Origin: Nocardia salmonicida NBRC 13393
GTDB taxonomy: Bacteria; Actinomycetota; Actinomycetes; Mycobacteriales; Mycobacteriaceae
Direction: 5' to 3'
Assembly (NCBI RefSeq): GCF_001613085.1
Contig: NZ_BDBR01000018.1
Span: 117,039 to 181,038, forward strand
DNA length: 64,000 bases
The notes under the pieces were generated by a model, which was not told where the DNA came from, made no database searches, and saw only the letters and a program-made list of their open reading frames with translations. Positions 41,974-50,558 of this stretch are shown here, in pieces. Within the stretch, counting starts at the first letter, position 1. Every line of letters starts with the position of its first letter. The position numbers and the translations under genes are program-made.

Positions 41974-42312
41974 ATGAAACTGATTACGGCAATCGTCAAA
42001 CCGTTCACGCTCGAAGATGTGAAGTCCGGGCTGGAACAGGCAGGCGTGCTCGGCATGACCGTCAGCGAAGTCCAGGGATACGGCCGACAGAAGGGCCACA
42101 CCGAGGTTTACCGCGGTGCCGAGTATTCGGTGGACTTCGTGCCCAAGGTCCGGGTCGAGGTCGTCGTCGACGATGCGTCGGTCGAGAAGGTCGTCGAGGT
42201 GATCGTCGAAGCCTCGCGCACCGGCAAGATCGGTGACGGCAAGGTGTGGGTGACCCCGGTGGACACCATCATCCGCGTCCGTACCGGCGAACGTGGAAGC
42301 GACGCACTGTAA
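41974..42312 (+). CDS. glnK: Nitrogen regulatory PII protein GlnK
   Basis: A 112-residue PII signal protein: MKLITAIVKPFTLEDVKSGL at the N-terminus, T-loop GRQKGHTEVYRGAEYSVDF with Tyr51 as modification site, and C-terminal GKIGDGKVWVTPVDTIIRVRTGE. ATG 41974 is preferred over ATG 41965, because AAGGAGG (41957-41963) is then ten bases away and Tyr falls exactly at 51. It reports ATP/ADP, 2-oxoglutarate and glutamine state and blocks AmtB. In actinobacteria this Tyr is adenylylated by GlnD. Confidence 0.96.
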   Translation: MKLITAIVKPFTLEDVKSGLEQAGVLGMTVSEVQGYGRQKGHTEVYRGAEYSVDFVPKVRVEVVVDDASVEKVVEVIVEASRTGKIGDGKVWVTPVDTIIRVRTGERGSDAL

Positions 42313-42345
42313 TTCAGTAGGGCACGCACGATAAATCGATCGAGC

Positions 42346-42395
42346 GGCGGCCCCGCTCCCACCGGTGAGACTTATCCGGTCGGGGCGGGGCCGCC
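42346..42395 (+). terminator. Strong hairpin between glnK and glnD
   Basis: A 20-bp stem with one mismatch and one G-U pair (42346-42365 with 42376-42395; arms begin GGCGGCCCCG) and a ten-base loop. It ends eight bases before the ATG of glnD. There is no T-run. It may partly terminate amt-glnK transcripts or shield the glnD start, lowering GlnD relative to GlnK. Confidence 0.65.
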
Positions 42396-42403
42396 CGCAT
42401 GAA

Positions 42404-44848
42404 ATGGTGGTGTGGGCTGTGGCACAGCGGAACGGTGGTATTCAGAACAACGGAGCGGCGGATCTGGTCAAGGCCAGGGCGCAACTGCTCGACGGAGCGG
42501 GCACCCGCAATCCGCGGCTCGATCCGGAATCGCTGCGCGAGGCCTTGGTCGACCTGTTCGAACTGTGGCTCACCAGCAAGGGCAACGAACTCGGCATCAC
42601 CGCCGACAGCGGCCTCTCGGTCGTGGCGGTGGGTGGACTCGGACGCCGCGAAATGCTGCCCTACTCCGATCTCGACCTCGTGCTGCTGCACGACGACGTC
42701 GACCCCAAGGTGGTCTCGGAGGTCGCCGATCAACTCTGGTATCCGCTGTGGGACGCCCACATCAAGCTCGACCACAGCGTGCGCACCGTGCCGCAGGCGC
42801 TGCGGGTGGCCGCCGACGACATGATCGCCGCACTCGGCCTGCTGGAGGCGCGCCACATCGTCGGCGACCAAGACCTCAGCAATCTGCTCATCGGCGGCGT
42901 ACGCCGGGAATGGCGTACCGGCATCCGGTCCCGCTTCGACGATCTGATCGCCCAGACCACCGCACGCTGGCAGCGCAGCGGCGAGATCGCCCACCGTGCC
43001 GAACCCGATCTCAAGAACGGTCGCGGCGGGCTGCGCGACATCCAGCTGCTCGACGCGCTCGCGATCGCCCAATTGACCGACGCCATGCCGGGATTGGGCC
43101 CCGAGGTCCCCGGCGGCGGCCTGAAACAGGCACACCGCAGGCTCCTCGACGTGCGCACCGAACTGCACCGCGTCGCGGGCCGGGCCCGCGATCAACTGCG
43201 CGCCCAGGACGCCGACGAGATCGGCGCCGCGCTGCGCATCGGCGACCGCTTCGATCTCGCCCGGACATTGACCGATTCGGCGCGTACGGTGAGCTATTCG
43301 TGCGACGTCGGTCTGCGCACGGCCGCCAACGCGTTACCGCGGCGCGGCCTGGCCAGACTGCGCCGGATGCCGGTGCGCCGACCACTCGATGAGGGGGTGG
43401 TCGAGCACTCCGGTGAGGTCGTGCTGGCCAGAGACGCCCGCCCGCAGCGTGATCCGGGGCTGATCCTGCGCGTCGCGGCGGCGTCGGCGCAGACCGGGCT
43501 GCCGATGTCGGCGACCACGCTCAACCGGTTGTCCGAGGACGCGCCCGAACTGCGCGAACCGTGGCCCAAGGACGCGCTCAACGATCTGCTCGTCCTGCTC
43601 GGCGCAGGCCGAGGCAGCATCGACGCGGTCGAGGCGCTCGATCGAACCGGATTGTGGGGCAGACTCTTTCCCGAATGGGGCGCGGTCCGCGATCTGCCGC
43701 CGCGCGACGCGATGCACACCTGGACCGTCGATCGGCACCTGATGGAGACCGTCGCCTTCGCGAGCAGCCTGAGCACCAGGGTCGCCCGGCCCGACCTGCT
43801 CGCGCTCGGCGCGCTGCTGCACGACATCGGCAAGGGGCGACAGGGCGACCACAGCATTGTCGGCGCCGAACTCGCTACGCATATCGGCCGCAGGCTCGGA
43901 ATGTGGCCATCGGACGTGCGCACCCTCAGCGCGATCGTGCGCCACCACCTGCTCCTACCCGACACCGCGACCCGGCGCGACCTCGACGACCCGGCCACCG
44001 TGCAGCACGTCGCCGACGCGCTCGGTGGAGACGTCGGCCTACTCGAACTGCTGCACGCGCTGGCCGAGGCCGACTCGATGGCCACCGGCCCCGGTGTCTG
44101 GGGCGACTGGAAGGCCTCGCTGATCGGGGAACTGGTGCGTCGCTGCCGACTCGTCATGGCGGGCGAGCCACTGCCGCAACCGGAACCGATCGACCCTGAG
44201 CTCCTGGACAAGGCCAGGGCAGGCGGCGTACACGTCACCCTCGCGCCCGGCGACGGCAAGCACACCTTCGTGGTGACGGTGATCGCCCCCGACGAGCCAG
44301 GCCTGCTCTCCGATGCCGCCGGTGTTCTGGCACTACACGCGTTGCGGGTGCTCTCGGCCTCGCTGGGCAGCGCCGGGGATTCGGCGATCAACACCTTCGT
44401 GGTGATGCCGAAATTCGGCGATCCGCCGGACGCGGGCCTGCTGCGTCAGGAACTCATCCGGGCCACCACCGGCGCGCTCGACCTGCCCGCGGTGCTGGCC
44501 AAACGCGAAACCGACGCTGTCGGGACCGGGCCCGGCCGGTACGCGCGCGCCGCGCCGCGCCTGATCTGGTCACCGATCAGCACTCCCGGACCGGTGATCC
44601 TCGAGCTGCGAGCCGACGACCGGATCGGTTTGCTGAGCAGACTTGCCGGTGCCTTCGCCGCGACGGGAGCCAACGTCAGGTGGGCCAAGGTGGTCACGAT
44701 GGGCTCGGCCGTGGTCGACGCCTTCTGCCTCGATCTGGGCGACGCCGACAGCCCGGCCCTGCGCGACCGCATCGAGAAGGCCGTCCTCGAGGTGGTTCCG
44801 CAGCCTGCTCCCGCCCCGCCGCCGACCGCGACAACCGAGGCCGACTGA
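42404..44848 (+). CDS. glnD: PII uridylyl/adenylyl-transferase GlnD
   Basis: An 814-residue bifunctional nitrogen sensor that modifies and demodifies GlnK. The N-terminal nucleotidyltransferase has GGLGRREMLPYSDLDLVLLH near residue 80. The HD domain has GALLHDIGKGRQGDHS near 470. Two ACT domains (VTVIAPDEPGLLSDAAG near 625; LELRADDRIGLLSRLAG near 735) bind glutamine. The start is uncertain: ATG 42404 follows the hairpin closely, and GTGs at 42407, 42410 and 42419 are in frame. Conserved order amt-glnK-glnD. Confidence 0.95.
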   Translation: MVVWAVAQRNGGIQNNGAADLVKARAQLLDGAGTRNPRLDPESLREALVDLFELWLTSKGNELGITADSGLSVVAVGGLGRREMLPYSDLDLVLLHDDVDPKVVSEVADQLWYPLWDAHIKLDHSVRTVPQALRVAADDMIAALGLLEARHIVGDQDLSNLLIGGVRREWRTGIRSRFDDLIAQTTARWQRSGEIAHRAEPDLKNGRGGLRDIQLLDALAIAQLTDAMPGLGPEVPGGGLKQAHRRLLDVRTELHRVAGRARDQLRAQDADEIGAALRIGDRFDLARTLTDSARTVSYSCDVGLRTAANALPRRGLARLRRMPVRRPLDEGVVEHSGEVVLARDARPQRDPGLILRVAAASAQTGLPMSATTLNRLSEDAPELREPWPKDALNDLLVLLGAGRGSIDAVEALDRTGLWGRLFPEWGAVRDLPPRDAMHTWTVDRHLMETVAFASSLSTRVARPDLLALGALLHDIGKGRQGDHSIVGAELATHIGRRLGMWPSDVRTLSAIVRHHLLLPDTATRRDLDDPATVQHVADALGGDVGLLELLHALAEADSMATGPGVWGDWKASLIGELVRRCRLVMAGEPLPQPEPIDPELLDKARAGGVHVTLAPGDGKHTFVVTVIAPDEPGLLSDAAGVLALHALRVLSASLGSAGDSAINTFVVMPKFGDPPDAGLLRQELIRATTGALDLPAVLAKRETDAVGTGPGRYARAAPRLIWSPISTPGPVILELRADDRIGLLSRLAGAFAATGANVRWAKVVTMGSAVVDAFCLDLGDADSPALRDRIEKAVLEVVPQPAPAPPPTATTEAD

Positions 44849-44980
44849 CCACGCAAGGACACGGTTTACTCACTGATTGCTATCAGGTTGCTACACGGCG
44901 TCCTCGCGGCCCGATAAGTCGATATGGGACCTATAGCATTCCCCTGGTCCGGCTGTCACTCGTACGAGGGGAGCTGATCC

Positions 44981-45295
44981 GTGGCTATCGAAGTCGTTTC
45001 CGCGTCAATGATGACCAGCGACGCGACCGCGCACATCGCGCGGTGCGTCGGTGGTGACCTGTGGGTGGTTTCGTGGTTGCCGGGTCGCACCCTCAGTGGT
45101 GCGCAGGCATTGGCCGCGATGACCATCGCCTCGACCGGCGCCCACCACGCCGACAGTGCCGATTCCGAATGGCTTCGGATCGAGGCGCTGTCCCGGGAAC
45201 TCGGCCTCACCGGCAGAGAAGCGGTGTACCTGGTGGACATCGAATCGCACGAGTTGCGCCGCACGGCGCCACCGCACGTGCAACATACCGAATAA
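44981..45295 (+). CDS. Conserved-looking 104-residue protein of unknown function
   Basis: GTG start with GAGGGGAG eight bases upstream. The protein has an N-terminal VVSASMMTSDATAHIARCVG, a WVVSWLPGRTLSGAQALAAM segment and a helical WLRIEALSRELGLTGREAVY stretch with a regulator-like helix-turn-helix feel. It has no TM helix or signal peptide and a single Cys22. Codon use is like its neighbours, which argues for a real gene. I do not recognise the family. It sits alone between glnD and ffh. Confidence 0.7.
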   Translation: MAIEVVSASMMTSDATAHIARCVGGDLWVVSWLPGRTLSGAQALAAMTIASTGAHHADSADSEWLRIEALSRELGLTGREAVYLVDIESHELRRTAPPHVQHTE

Positions 45296-45375
45296 CCTCC
45301 ATTACCCTGGGAGGGCAATAGACGTCCGGCTTCGGTCAGACGACCTGAGACCCTTTCAGATCAGGAGCGCGATCG

Positions 45376-46941
45376 GTGTTCGAATCCCTGTCCGACCGGC
45401 TTACCGGTGCACTGCAGGATCTGCGCGGTAAGGGGCGTCTGTCACCGGCCGACATCGACGCCACCGCGCGCGAGATCCGCCTCGCACTCCTCGAGGCCGA
45501 CGTCGCGCTGCCCGTGGTGCGCGGCTTCATCGCCAACGTCAAAGAACGCGCCAAGGGCGCGGAGGTCTCCGGCGCGCTCAATCCCGCGCAGCAGGTCGTC
45601 AAGATCGTCAACGAGGAACTCGTCGCGATCCTCGGTGGCGAGACCCGTCGCCTCAACCTCGCCAAGAATCCGCCGACGGTCATCATGCTGGCCGGTCTGC
45701 AGGGTGCGGGTAAGACCACGCTCGCGGGCAAGCTGGCCAAGTGGCTCAAGGGTCAGGGGCACCAGCCGTTGCTGGTGGCCTGTGACCTCCAGCGTCCCGG
45801 CGCGGTCACGCAGCTGCAGGTAGTCGGTGAGCGCGCGGGCGTGCCCGTGTTCGCCCCGCACGGCGGCACCTCCATCGGTGGCGGCGAGAACCCGCTCGGG
45901 ATCACCGCGGCCGACCCGGTCGCCGTCGCCGCGGCCGGTATCGAAGAGGCCAAGGCCAAGCAGTACGACGTGGTGATCGTCGATACCGCCGGTCGCCTCG
46001 GTATCGACGCCGAGCTGATGCGTCAGGCCGCGGGCATCCGCGATGCCGTGCAGCCGGACGAGACCCTGTTCGTGCTCGACGCGATGATCGGTCAGGACGC
46101 GGTCAGCACCGCCGAAGCCTTCCGCGACGGTGTCGGGTTCACCGGCGTCGTGCTCACCAAGCTCGACGGTGACGCCCGCGGTGGTGCGGCGCTGTCGGTG
46201 CGCAATGTCACCGGTGCGCCGATCATGTTCGCCTCCACCGGCGAGAAGCTCGAGGACTTCGACGTCTTCCATCCCGACCGGATGGCCTCGCGCATCCTCG
46301 GCATGGGCGATGTGCTCACCCTCATCGAGCAGGCCGAACAGGTCTACGACGCCGAGCAGGCCGAGGAGACCGCGCGCAAGATCGGCAGCGGCGAACTCAC
46401 CCTCGAGGACTTCCTCGACCAGATGCTGGCCATCCGCAAGATGGGCCCGATCGGCAATCTGCTCGGGATGCTGCCGGGCGCCGGTCAGATGAAGGACGCG
46501 CTGGCCGCGGTCGACGACAAGCAGCTCGACCGGGTGCAGGCGATCATTCGGGGCATGACCCGCGCCGAACGGGACAACCCGAAGATCATCAACGCGTCGC
46601 GGCGCTTGCGCATCGCCAACGGTTCCGGGGTGCAGGTCTCCGAGGTCAACCAGCTCGTCGACCGGTTCTTCGAAGCCAAGAAGATGATGGCGATGATGGG
46701 TCGGCAGATGGGGATGCCGGGAGCTCGCCGCGGCAACAACAAAAAGGGCGGTAAGAAGGGCAAGAAGGGCGGGCGTGGGCCCACTCAGCCGAAGATGCGC
46801 GGCGGGTTCCCCGGAATGCCCGCCGGGATGCCGGGCTTGCCGCCGGGCATGGATCTGTCGAACATGCCGCCCGGTCTCGATCAGCTGCCGCCCGGCCTGG
46901 AGGGGATCGATCTGTCCCAGCTGAAGTTCCCCAAAAATTGA
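45376..46941 (+). CDS. ffh: Signal recognition particle protein Ffh
   Basis: A 521-residue SRP54 homologue. N domain from MFESLSDRLTGALQDLRGKG; G domain with AGLQGAGKTTLAGKLA, DLQRPGAVTQLQ, VDTAGRLG and TKLDGDARGGAAL. The Met-rich M domain (FLDQMLAIRKMGPIGNLLGM, IINASRRLRIANGSG, KKMMAMMGRQMGMPG) is followed by a lysine stretch and an unusually long Met/Pro/Gly tail (about 475-521). It binds signal sequences and 4.5S RNA and docks on FtsY. GTG start; CAGGAG upstream. Confidence 0.97.
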   Translation: MFESLSDRLTGALQDLRGKGRLSPADIDATAREIRLALLEADVALPVVRGFIANVKERAKGAEVSGALNPAQQVVKIVNEELVAILGGETRRLNLAKNPPTVIMLAGLQGAGKTTLAGKLAKWLKGQGHQPLLVACDLQRPGAVTQLQVVGERAGVPVFAPHGGTSIGGGENPLGITAADPVAVAAAGIEEAKAKQYDVVIVDTAGRLGIDAELMRQAAGIRDAVQPDETLFVLDAMIGQDAVSTAEAFRDGVGFTGVVLTKLDGDARGGAALSVRNVTGAPIMFASTGEKLEDFDVFHPDRMASRILGMGDVLTLIEQAEQVYDAEQAEETARKIGSGELTLEDFLDQMLAIRKMGPIGNLLGMLPGAGQMKDALAAVDDKQLDRVQAIIRGMTRAERDNPKIINASRRLRIANGSGVQVSEVNQLVDRFFEAKKMMAMMGRQMGMPGARRGNNKKGGKKGKKGGRGPTQPKMRGGFPGMPAGMPGLPPGMDLSNMPPGLDQLPPGLEGIDLSQLKFPKN

Positions 46942-46954
46942 GTCGTTCGTACTG

Positions 46955-46992
46955 AAAGCCGTGGTAGGTGAGTGATCACCTACCACGGCTTT
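46955..46992. terminator. Bidirectional terminator between ffh and the steroid-reductase-like gene
   Basis: A perfect 17-bp stem (46955-46971 with 46976-46992, arm AAAGCCGTGGTAGGTGA) with a four-base GTGA loop. The AAA/TTT ends give a short T-run in both directions, suiting the two convergent genes. Confidence 0.88.
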
Positions 46993-47001
46993 CTCATCGG
47001 C

Positions 47002-47793
47002 TCAGATCACGCCAGGGATCAACGCTTTGCGGGTGGTGGGGTAGTCGGCGAACTTCTCGCGGTACCACCGGTGGGTGGCGAAAGCACGTGGCACCAGGTT
47101 CCCCGCGGTGATCAAGAAGATCGCGACGCCGGCCAGCGACCAGGTGAGCAGGGCGAATCCGGCCCAGGCGATCAGTTCGCCGAGGTAGGCCGGGCTGCTG
47201 ACGAAGCGGAAGCCCGCGCCGTGCGGGACCCGGTACTCGGCGGCGCCGGGGTTGTTCTTGTCCCGCAGATTGCGCACGATCGCCTCGGACCGCACCAGCA
47301 GTCCGAAGCCGCACAGGTACACGACCAGCCCGATCAGAAAGCGCGGATCGGTGAGCCAGGCGGTGCCGTACTGGTTGTTGTAGTCGTTGCTGAAGAACGC
47401 GCCGTTGAGATAGCCGTGCAGCGCCGTCACGAACACGCCCGCCGCGACCACCGAGACATTGAAACTGCTCGTCTTGCCCGGCACCTGCCGAATGGAGAGC
47501 GGGAAGAACCAGCCACGGTTGCCGTAGTGCAGCAACCAGATGGCGGCCAGCACCAGCGGCACGGGTTCGAAGCGATCGGGGCCGCTGAGATAGAACACCG
47601 CGAACACGACGGTCGCGGGCAGTTCCATCAGCCACCAGCCCAGTTTGGGGTTGAGATTGAAGCCGACCTTGTTCGAGGCGAAGCGGCCGTAGGGGCTCTG
47701 CGCGAACAGTCCACCGACGATCACGAACGCGGCGAAGCCGAAGGCGATGGCCAGCACGGTGTCGTAGGTGGTGTTCCCGGTGTACCAGTCCAT
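47002..47793 (-). CDS. Steroid 5-alpha-reductase-like membrane protein
   Basis: A 263-residue polytopic protein with about six TM helices and the C-terminal steroid 5-alpha-reductase domain: YRVPHGAGFRFVSSPAYLGE, LIAWAGFALLTWSLAG, and the end HRWYREKFADYPTTRKALIP, where family members bind NADPH. Start ATG 47793 has AGAGGA upstream; a TTG at 47811 is in frame. The related reaction is reduction of a 3-oxo-delta4-steroid A ring, but DUF1295-type relatives act on other lipids. A KstR-type operator in its promoter supports a steroid link. Confidence 0.85.
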   Translation of the reverse strand: MDWYTGNTTYDTVLAIAFGFAAFVIVGGLFAQSPYGRFASNKVGFNLNPKLGWWLMELPATVVFAVFYLSGPDRFEPVPLVLAAIWLLHYGNRGWFFPLSIRQVPGKTSSFNVSVVAAGVFVTALHGYLNGAFFSNDYNNQYGTAWLTDPRFLIGLVVYLCGFGLLVRSEAIVRNLRDKNNPGAAEYRVPHGAGFRFVSSPAYLGELIAWAGFALLTWSLAGVAIFLITAGNLVPRAFATHRWYREKFADYPTTRKALIPGVI

Positions 47794-47842
47794 CGAGATC
47801 CTCTTGTCCAACAGGCGCCGGGCACGATCGCCGACGCAAAAC

Positions 47843-47856
47843 TAGAACACGTTCTA
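47843..47856. promoter_or_regulatory. KstR-type palindrome in a divergent promoter
   Basis: TAGAACACGTTCTA is a perfect 14-bp palindrome and fits the published KstR operator pattern TNNAACNNGTTNNA base for base. It lies about 50 bp before both the steroid-reductase-like gene and the divergent NTF2-fold gene. KstR is the TetR repressor of cholesterol catabolism in mycobacteria and rhodococci, released by steroid-CoA intermediates. No kstR gene is in the window. Confidence 0.7.
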
Positions 47857-47897
47857 TCATGGATCGCGCAGGGGAAGCGTGAGTATGGAGGACGTAC

Positions 47898-48716
47898 ATG
47901 CCGTTGGATCGGACTGCCGAGGACCTGCTCGCGGCTGTGCAGGCATCACCGCGTGCCGTGGCCGCGCACGACAAGACCGCCTGGGTCGGGCTGTTCGCCG
48001 AGCAGGCCGCGGTGCACGACCCGTACGGCTCGCGTGAGCACATCGGCCCCGACGCGATCTCGCGCTTCTACAATGTTTTCATCGCGCCGAACTCCATCGC
48101 CTTCCGCATCGATCGCGACCTCGTCGCGGGGTACACGGTGGTGCGTGACCTGCACATCGAGACCACGATGTCGACCGGCGCCACCGTCACCGTGCCGATG
48201 CATCTGCGCTACGACCTGGTCGGCACCGACGGCGGCTGGCGGATCGCCCGGCTCGCCGCGCACTGGGAGCTGGGGGTGATGATCGCGCGACTGCTGCGCA
48301 CGGGGCCGTCCGGAGTGCTCGCGGGCGCGAAGCTCGGACCGCAACTCGTCGCCGAGCTCGGAATCGGCGGTGCGATGGGAATGATGCGAGCCCTGCGCGG
48401 TGTGGGCGGGTCGGGCAAGCGCCTCGTTCGCCGACTGTTCGCCGCGGCCGCATCCGGCGACTCGGGTGGCGTGCGGGCGCTGCTCGATGAGCGGACGGTG
48501 ATCGAGCTGCCCGTCGGGCACCCGATCTCGGTGGCGGAATTCGCCGACCGCGCGCGAGACATGGAGTGGGACAAGATGATCGCCGCGGGGCGCACCGTCA
48601 GTGTGAGCGTGAGAGTCGGTGCGTCGCGAGGCGTGGCCTTCGTCGATTTCGCGCCGGACCGGCCGCGCATCACCGCAGTGCGGGTCTTTCTCGACGGCGA
48701 TCCTTCGGACGACTGA
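47898..48716 (+). CDS. NTF2-fold (SnoaL/ketosteroid-isomerase-like) protein
   Basis: A 272-residue protein. Residues 8-135 have the SnoaL/NTF2-like pattern (AAVQASPRAVAAHDKTAWVG, LFAEQAAVHDPYGSREHIGP, ISRFYNVFIAPN, RIARLAAHWELG). The remaining 130 residues contain a second copy-like region (RRLFAAAASGDSGGVRALLD, VIELPVGHPISV) ending VDFAPDRPRITAVRVFLDGD, so it may be a tandem NTF2 fold. GGAGG precedes the ATG. Enzymes of this fold include ketosteroid isomerases and hydratases; the divergent KstR box points to steroid metabolism, but the activity is not proven. Confidence 0.78.
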   Translation: MPLDRTAEDLLAAVQASPRAVAAHDKTAWVGLFAEQAAVHDPYGSREHIGPDAISRFYNVFIAPNSIAFRIDRDLVAGYTVVRDLHIETTMSTGATVTVPMHLRYDLVGTDGGWRIARLAAHWELGVMIARLLRTGPSGVLAGAKLGPQLVAELGIGGAMGMMRALRGVGGSGKRLVRRLFAAAASGDSGGVRALLDERTVIELPVGHPISVAEFADRARDMEWDKMIAAGRTVSVSVRVGASRGVAFVDFAPDRPRITAVRVFLDGDPSDD

Positions 48717-48816
48717 CACTCGCCCGGTTCTGCCGCGATGCGCGGTGCCTCGGCGCGTGTGCGTGTGCTGATCGTGCGCGGTAGGTTCGGTCTCAGGCCG
48801 ATGACTGGAGGTTCGT

Positions 48817-49911
48817 GTGCATCTGCGTGGTGTGGTGCTCCCCGGCGACCGGGAGCGCGACCTCTGGGTCGTCGACGGCGTAGTGACGTTCGAGCCGATG
48901 CGCGGTGCCGAAACCCTGTGCAACGCAGGGTGGATCGTGCCGGGCCTGGTCGACGCCCACTGTCATGTCGGAATCCGCTACGGCGGCGGCGACGAGACCC
49001 ACGAGGGCGCGATCGAGCAGGCCGAGACCGAACGTGACGTGGGCGCGTTGCTCCTGCGCGACGCCGGCTCGCCGATCGACACCCGATTCATCGACGAGCA
49101 CGCCGAGCTGCCGCGGATCATCCGCGCGGGCCGACACATCGCCCGGCCCAAGCGCTACATCCGTGAGCTCGGCATCGAGCTCGACGACGAACGCGACCTG
49201 CCCGAGATCGTCGCCGAGCAGGCCCGCTTCGGCGACGGCTGGGTCAAGATCGTGGGGGACTGGATCGACCGAACCGTCGGCGACCTGCGGCCGCTGTGGA
49301 GTGACGACATCCTGAAGCAGGCCATCGACGCGGCCCACGCGAACGGAGCCAGGGTCACCGCGCACGTGTTCGGTGAGGACGCGCTGCCCGGCCTGATCAA
49401 CGCGGGCATCGACTGCCTCGAGCACGGCACCGGCATCACCGACGACACCATCGAGCTGATGGTGGCCAACGGCACCGCCCTGGTCCCCACCCTGATCAAT
49501 ATCGACACCTTCCCCGGCATCGCCGACAGCGCCACGAAGTTTCCGGTCTACGCCGCCCACATGCGCGATCTGCACCGCCGCGTCCGCGACACCGTCGGCA
49601 AAGCCCACGAGGCGGGCGTGCCGATCTACGCGGGCACCGACGCGGGCGGTTCCATCCGGCACGGCCGCATCGCCGACGAGATCACCGCTCTGTCCGGCGC
49701 GGGCCTGTCACCCCACGAGGCCCTCGGCGCCGCCTCCTGGAACGCCCGCACCTGGCTCGGCCGCCCCGGCATCGAAGAGGGCGCCCCGGCCGACTTCGTC
49801 GTCTACGCCGACGACCCCCGCGTGAACCCCCAGTCGCTCACCGACCCACAATGGGTTGTCCTGCGTGGCCTGGTGGTGAAGACCCCCGATCCGGTCACCG
49901 GGCACCGCTGA
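48817..49911 (+). CDS. Metal-dependent amidohydrolase
   Basis: A 364-residue imidazolonepropionase/prolidase-like amidohydrolase. Metal site motifs are VDAHCHVG (HxH), the bridging Lys in GWVKIVGDW, ARVTAHVFGE, CLEHGTGI and the final Asp in YAGTDAGGSI. The C-terminal small beta domain resumes with GAPADFVVYADDPR. GTG start with TGGAGG upstream. Position between ffh and rpsP corresponds to Rv2915c. Substrate unknown. Confidence 0.9.
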   Translation: MHLRGVVLPGDRERDLWVVDGVVTFEPMRGAETLCNAGWIVPGLVDAHCHVGIRYGGGDETHEGAIEQAETERDVGALLLRDAGSPIDTRFIDEHAELPRIIRAGRHIARPKRYIRELGIELDDERDLPEIVAEQARFGDGWVKIVGDWIDRTVGDLRPLWSDDILKQAIDAAHANGARVTAHVFGEDALPGLINAGIDCLEHGTGITDDTIELMVANGTALVPTLINIDTFPGIADSATKFPVYAAHMRDLHRRVRDTVGKAHEAGVPIYAGTDAGGSIRHGRIADEITALSGAGLSPHEALGAASWNARTWLGRPGIEEGAPADFVVYADDPRVNPQSLTDPQWVVLRGLVVKTPDPVTGHR

Positions 49912-50120
49912 ATCGGCGTTGCGCGGCGTTAGCGGAGGCGATTTCCGGCCGTCGCGGGTCGTCTGGCAGAATGAACCCTCGTCCTTCCTGGACAGTGTCA
50001 GCCCGTCTCCGGTTACGTACCGCGCGGCGGTCACGCACACATGCGCGAAACCGGACCCGCAGACCATGTGGGTCGCTGAATCGCGTGGTGACCAAAACTA
50101 CCGAAAGAAGACTGAACAGC
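49912..50120 (+). promoter_or_regulatory. rpsP operon promoter region
   Basis: No gene here. CAGAAT within TGGCAGAATGAACC near 49970 is a plausible -10, giving a leader of about 140 nt before rpsP. AAAGAAGA about ten bases before 50121 is the likely ribosome binding site. I see no recognised ribosomal-protein leader motif. Confidence 0.4.
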
Positions 50121-50558
50121 ATGGCTGTCAAGATCAGGCTCACCCGTCTCGGCAAGATCCGCAACCCGCAGTACCGCGTCGTCGTCGCCGACTCCCGTAC
50201 GCGTCGTGACGGCCGGGCCATCGAGTCCATCGGCCTGTACCACCCGAAGGAAGAGCCTTCGCTGATCCAGATCGATGCCGAGCGCGTCGCGTACTGGCTG
50301 TCCGTCGGCGCGCAGCCGACCGAGTCGGTGCAGCGTCTGCTGGAGATCACCGGCGACTGGCAGAAGTTCAAGGGCCTGCCGGGCACCGAGGGCACCCTGA
50401 AGGTCAAGGCCCCGAAGACCTCCAAGCTGGACCTGTTCAACGCCGCGCTCGCCGCCGCCGACAACGCGCCCACCACCGAGGCCGTCACCCCGAAGAAGAA
50501 GGCCGCCAAGAAGGACGAGGCTGCCGCTGAGGAAGCCGCCACCGAGGCTGCCGAGTAA
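50121..50558 (+). CDS. rpsP: Small-subunit ribosomal protein bS16
   Basis: A 145-residue protein: the S16 core is residues 1-90 (MAVKIRLTRLGKIRNPQYRV, GRAIESIGLYHPKEEP, WLSVGAQPTESVQRLL). A 50-residue Lys/Ala/Glu-rich tail follows (TPKKKAAKKDEAAAEEAA), longer than in E. coli but usual in actinobacteria. First gene of the rpsP-khpA-rimM-trmD operon; its TAA overlaps the next ATG by one base. Confidence 0.97.
   Translation: MAVKIRLTRLGKIRNPQYRVVVADSRTRRDGRAIESIGLYHPKEEPSLIQIDAERVAYWLSVGAQPTESVQRLLEITGDWQKFKGLPGTEGTLKVKAPKTSKLDLFNAALAAADNAPTTEAVTPKKKAAKKDEAAAEEAATEAAE

Noticed and set aside
45380..45395. TTCGAATCC T-loop-like sequence, possible tRNA
   Set aside because: It lies in the first codons of ffh, and no acceptor stem, anticodon arm or D arm can be drawn around it.
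46680..46935. Low-complexity Lys/Gly/Met/Pro coding stretch as a separate gene or frameshift
   Set aside because: It is the in-frame end of the Ffh M domain and tail; no stop or frame change interrupts it.
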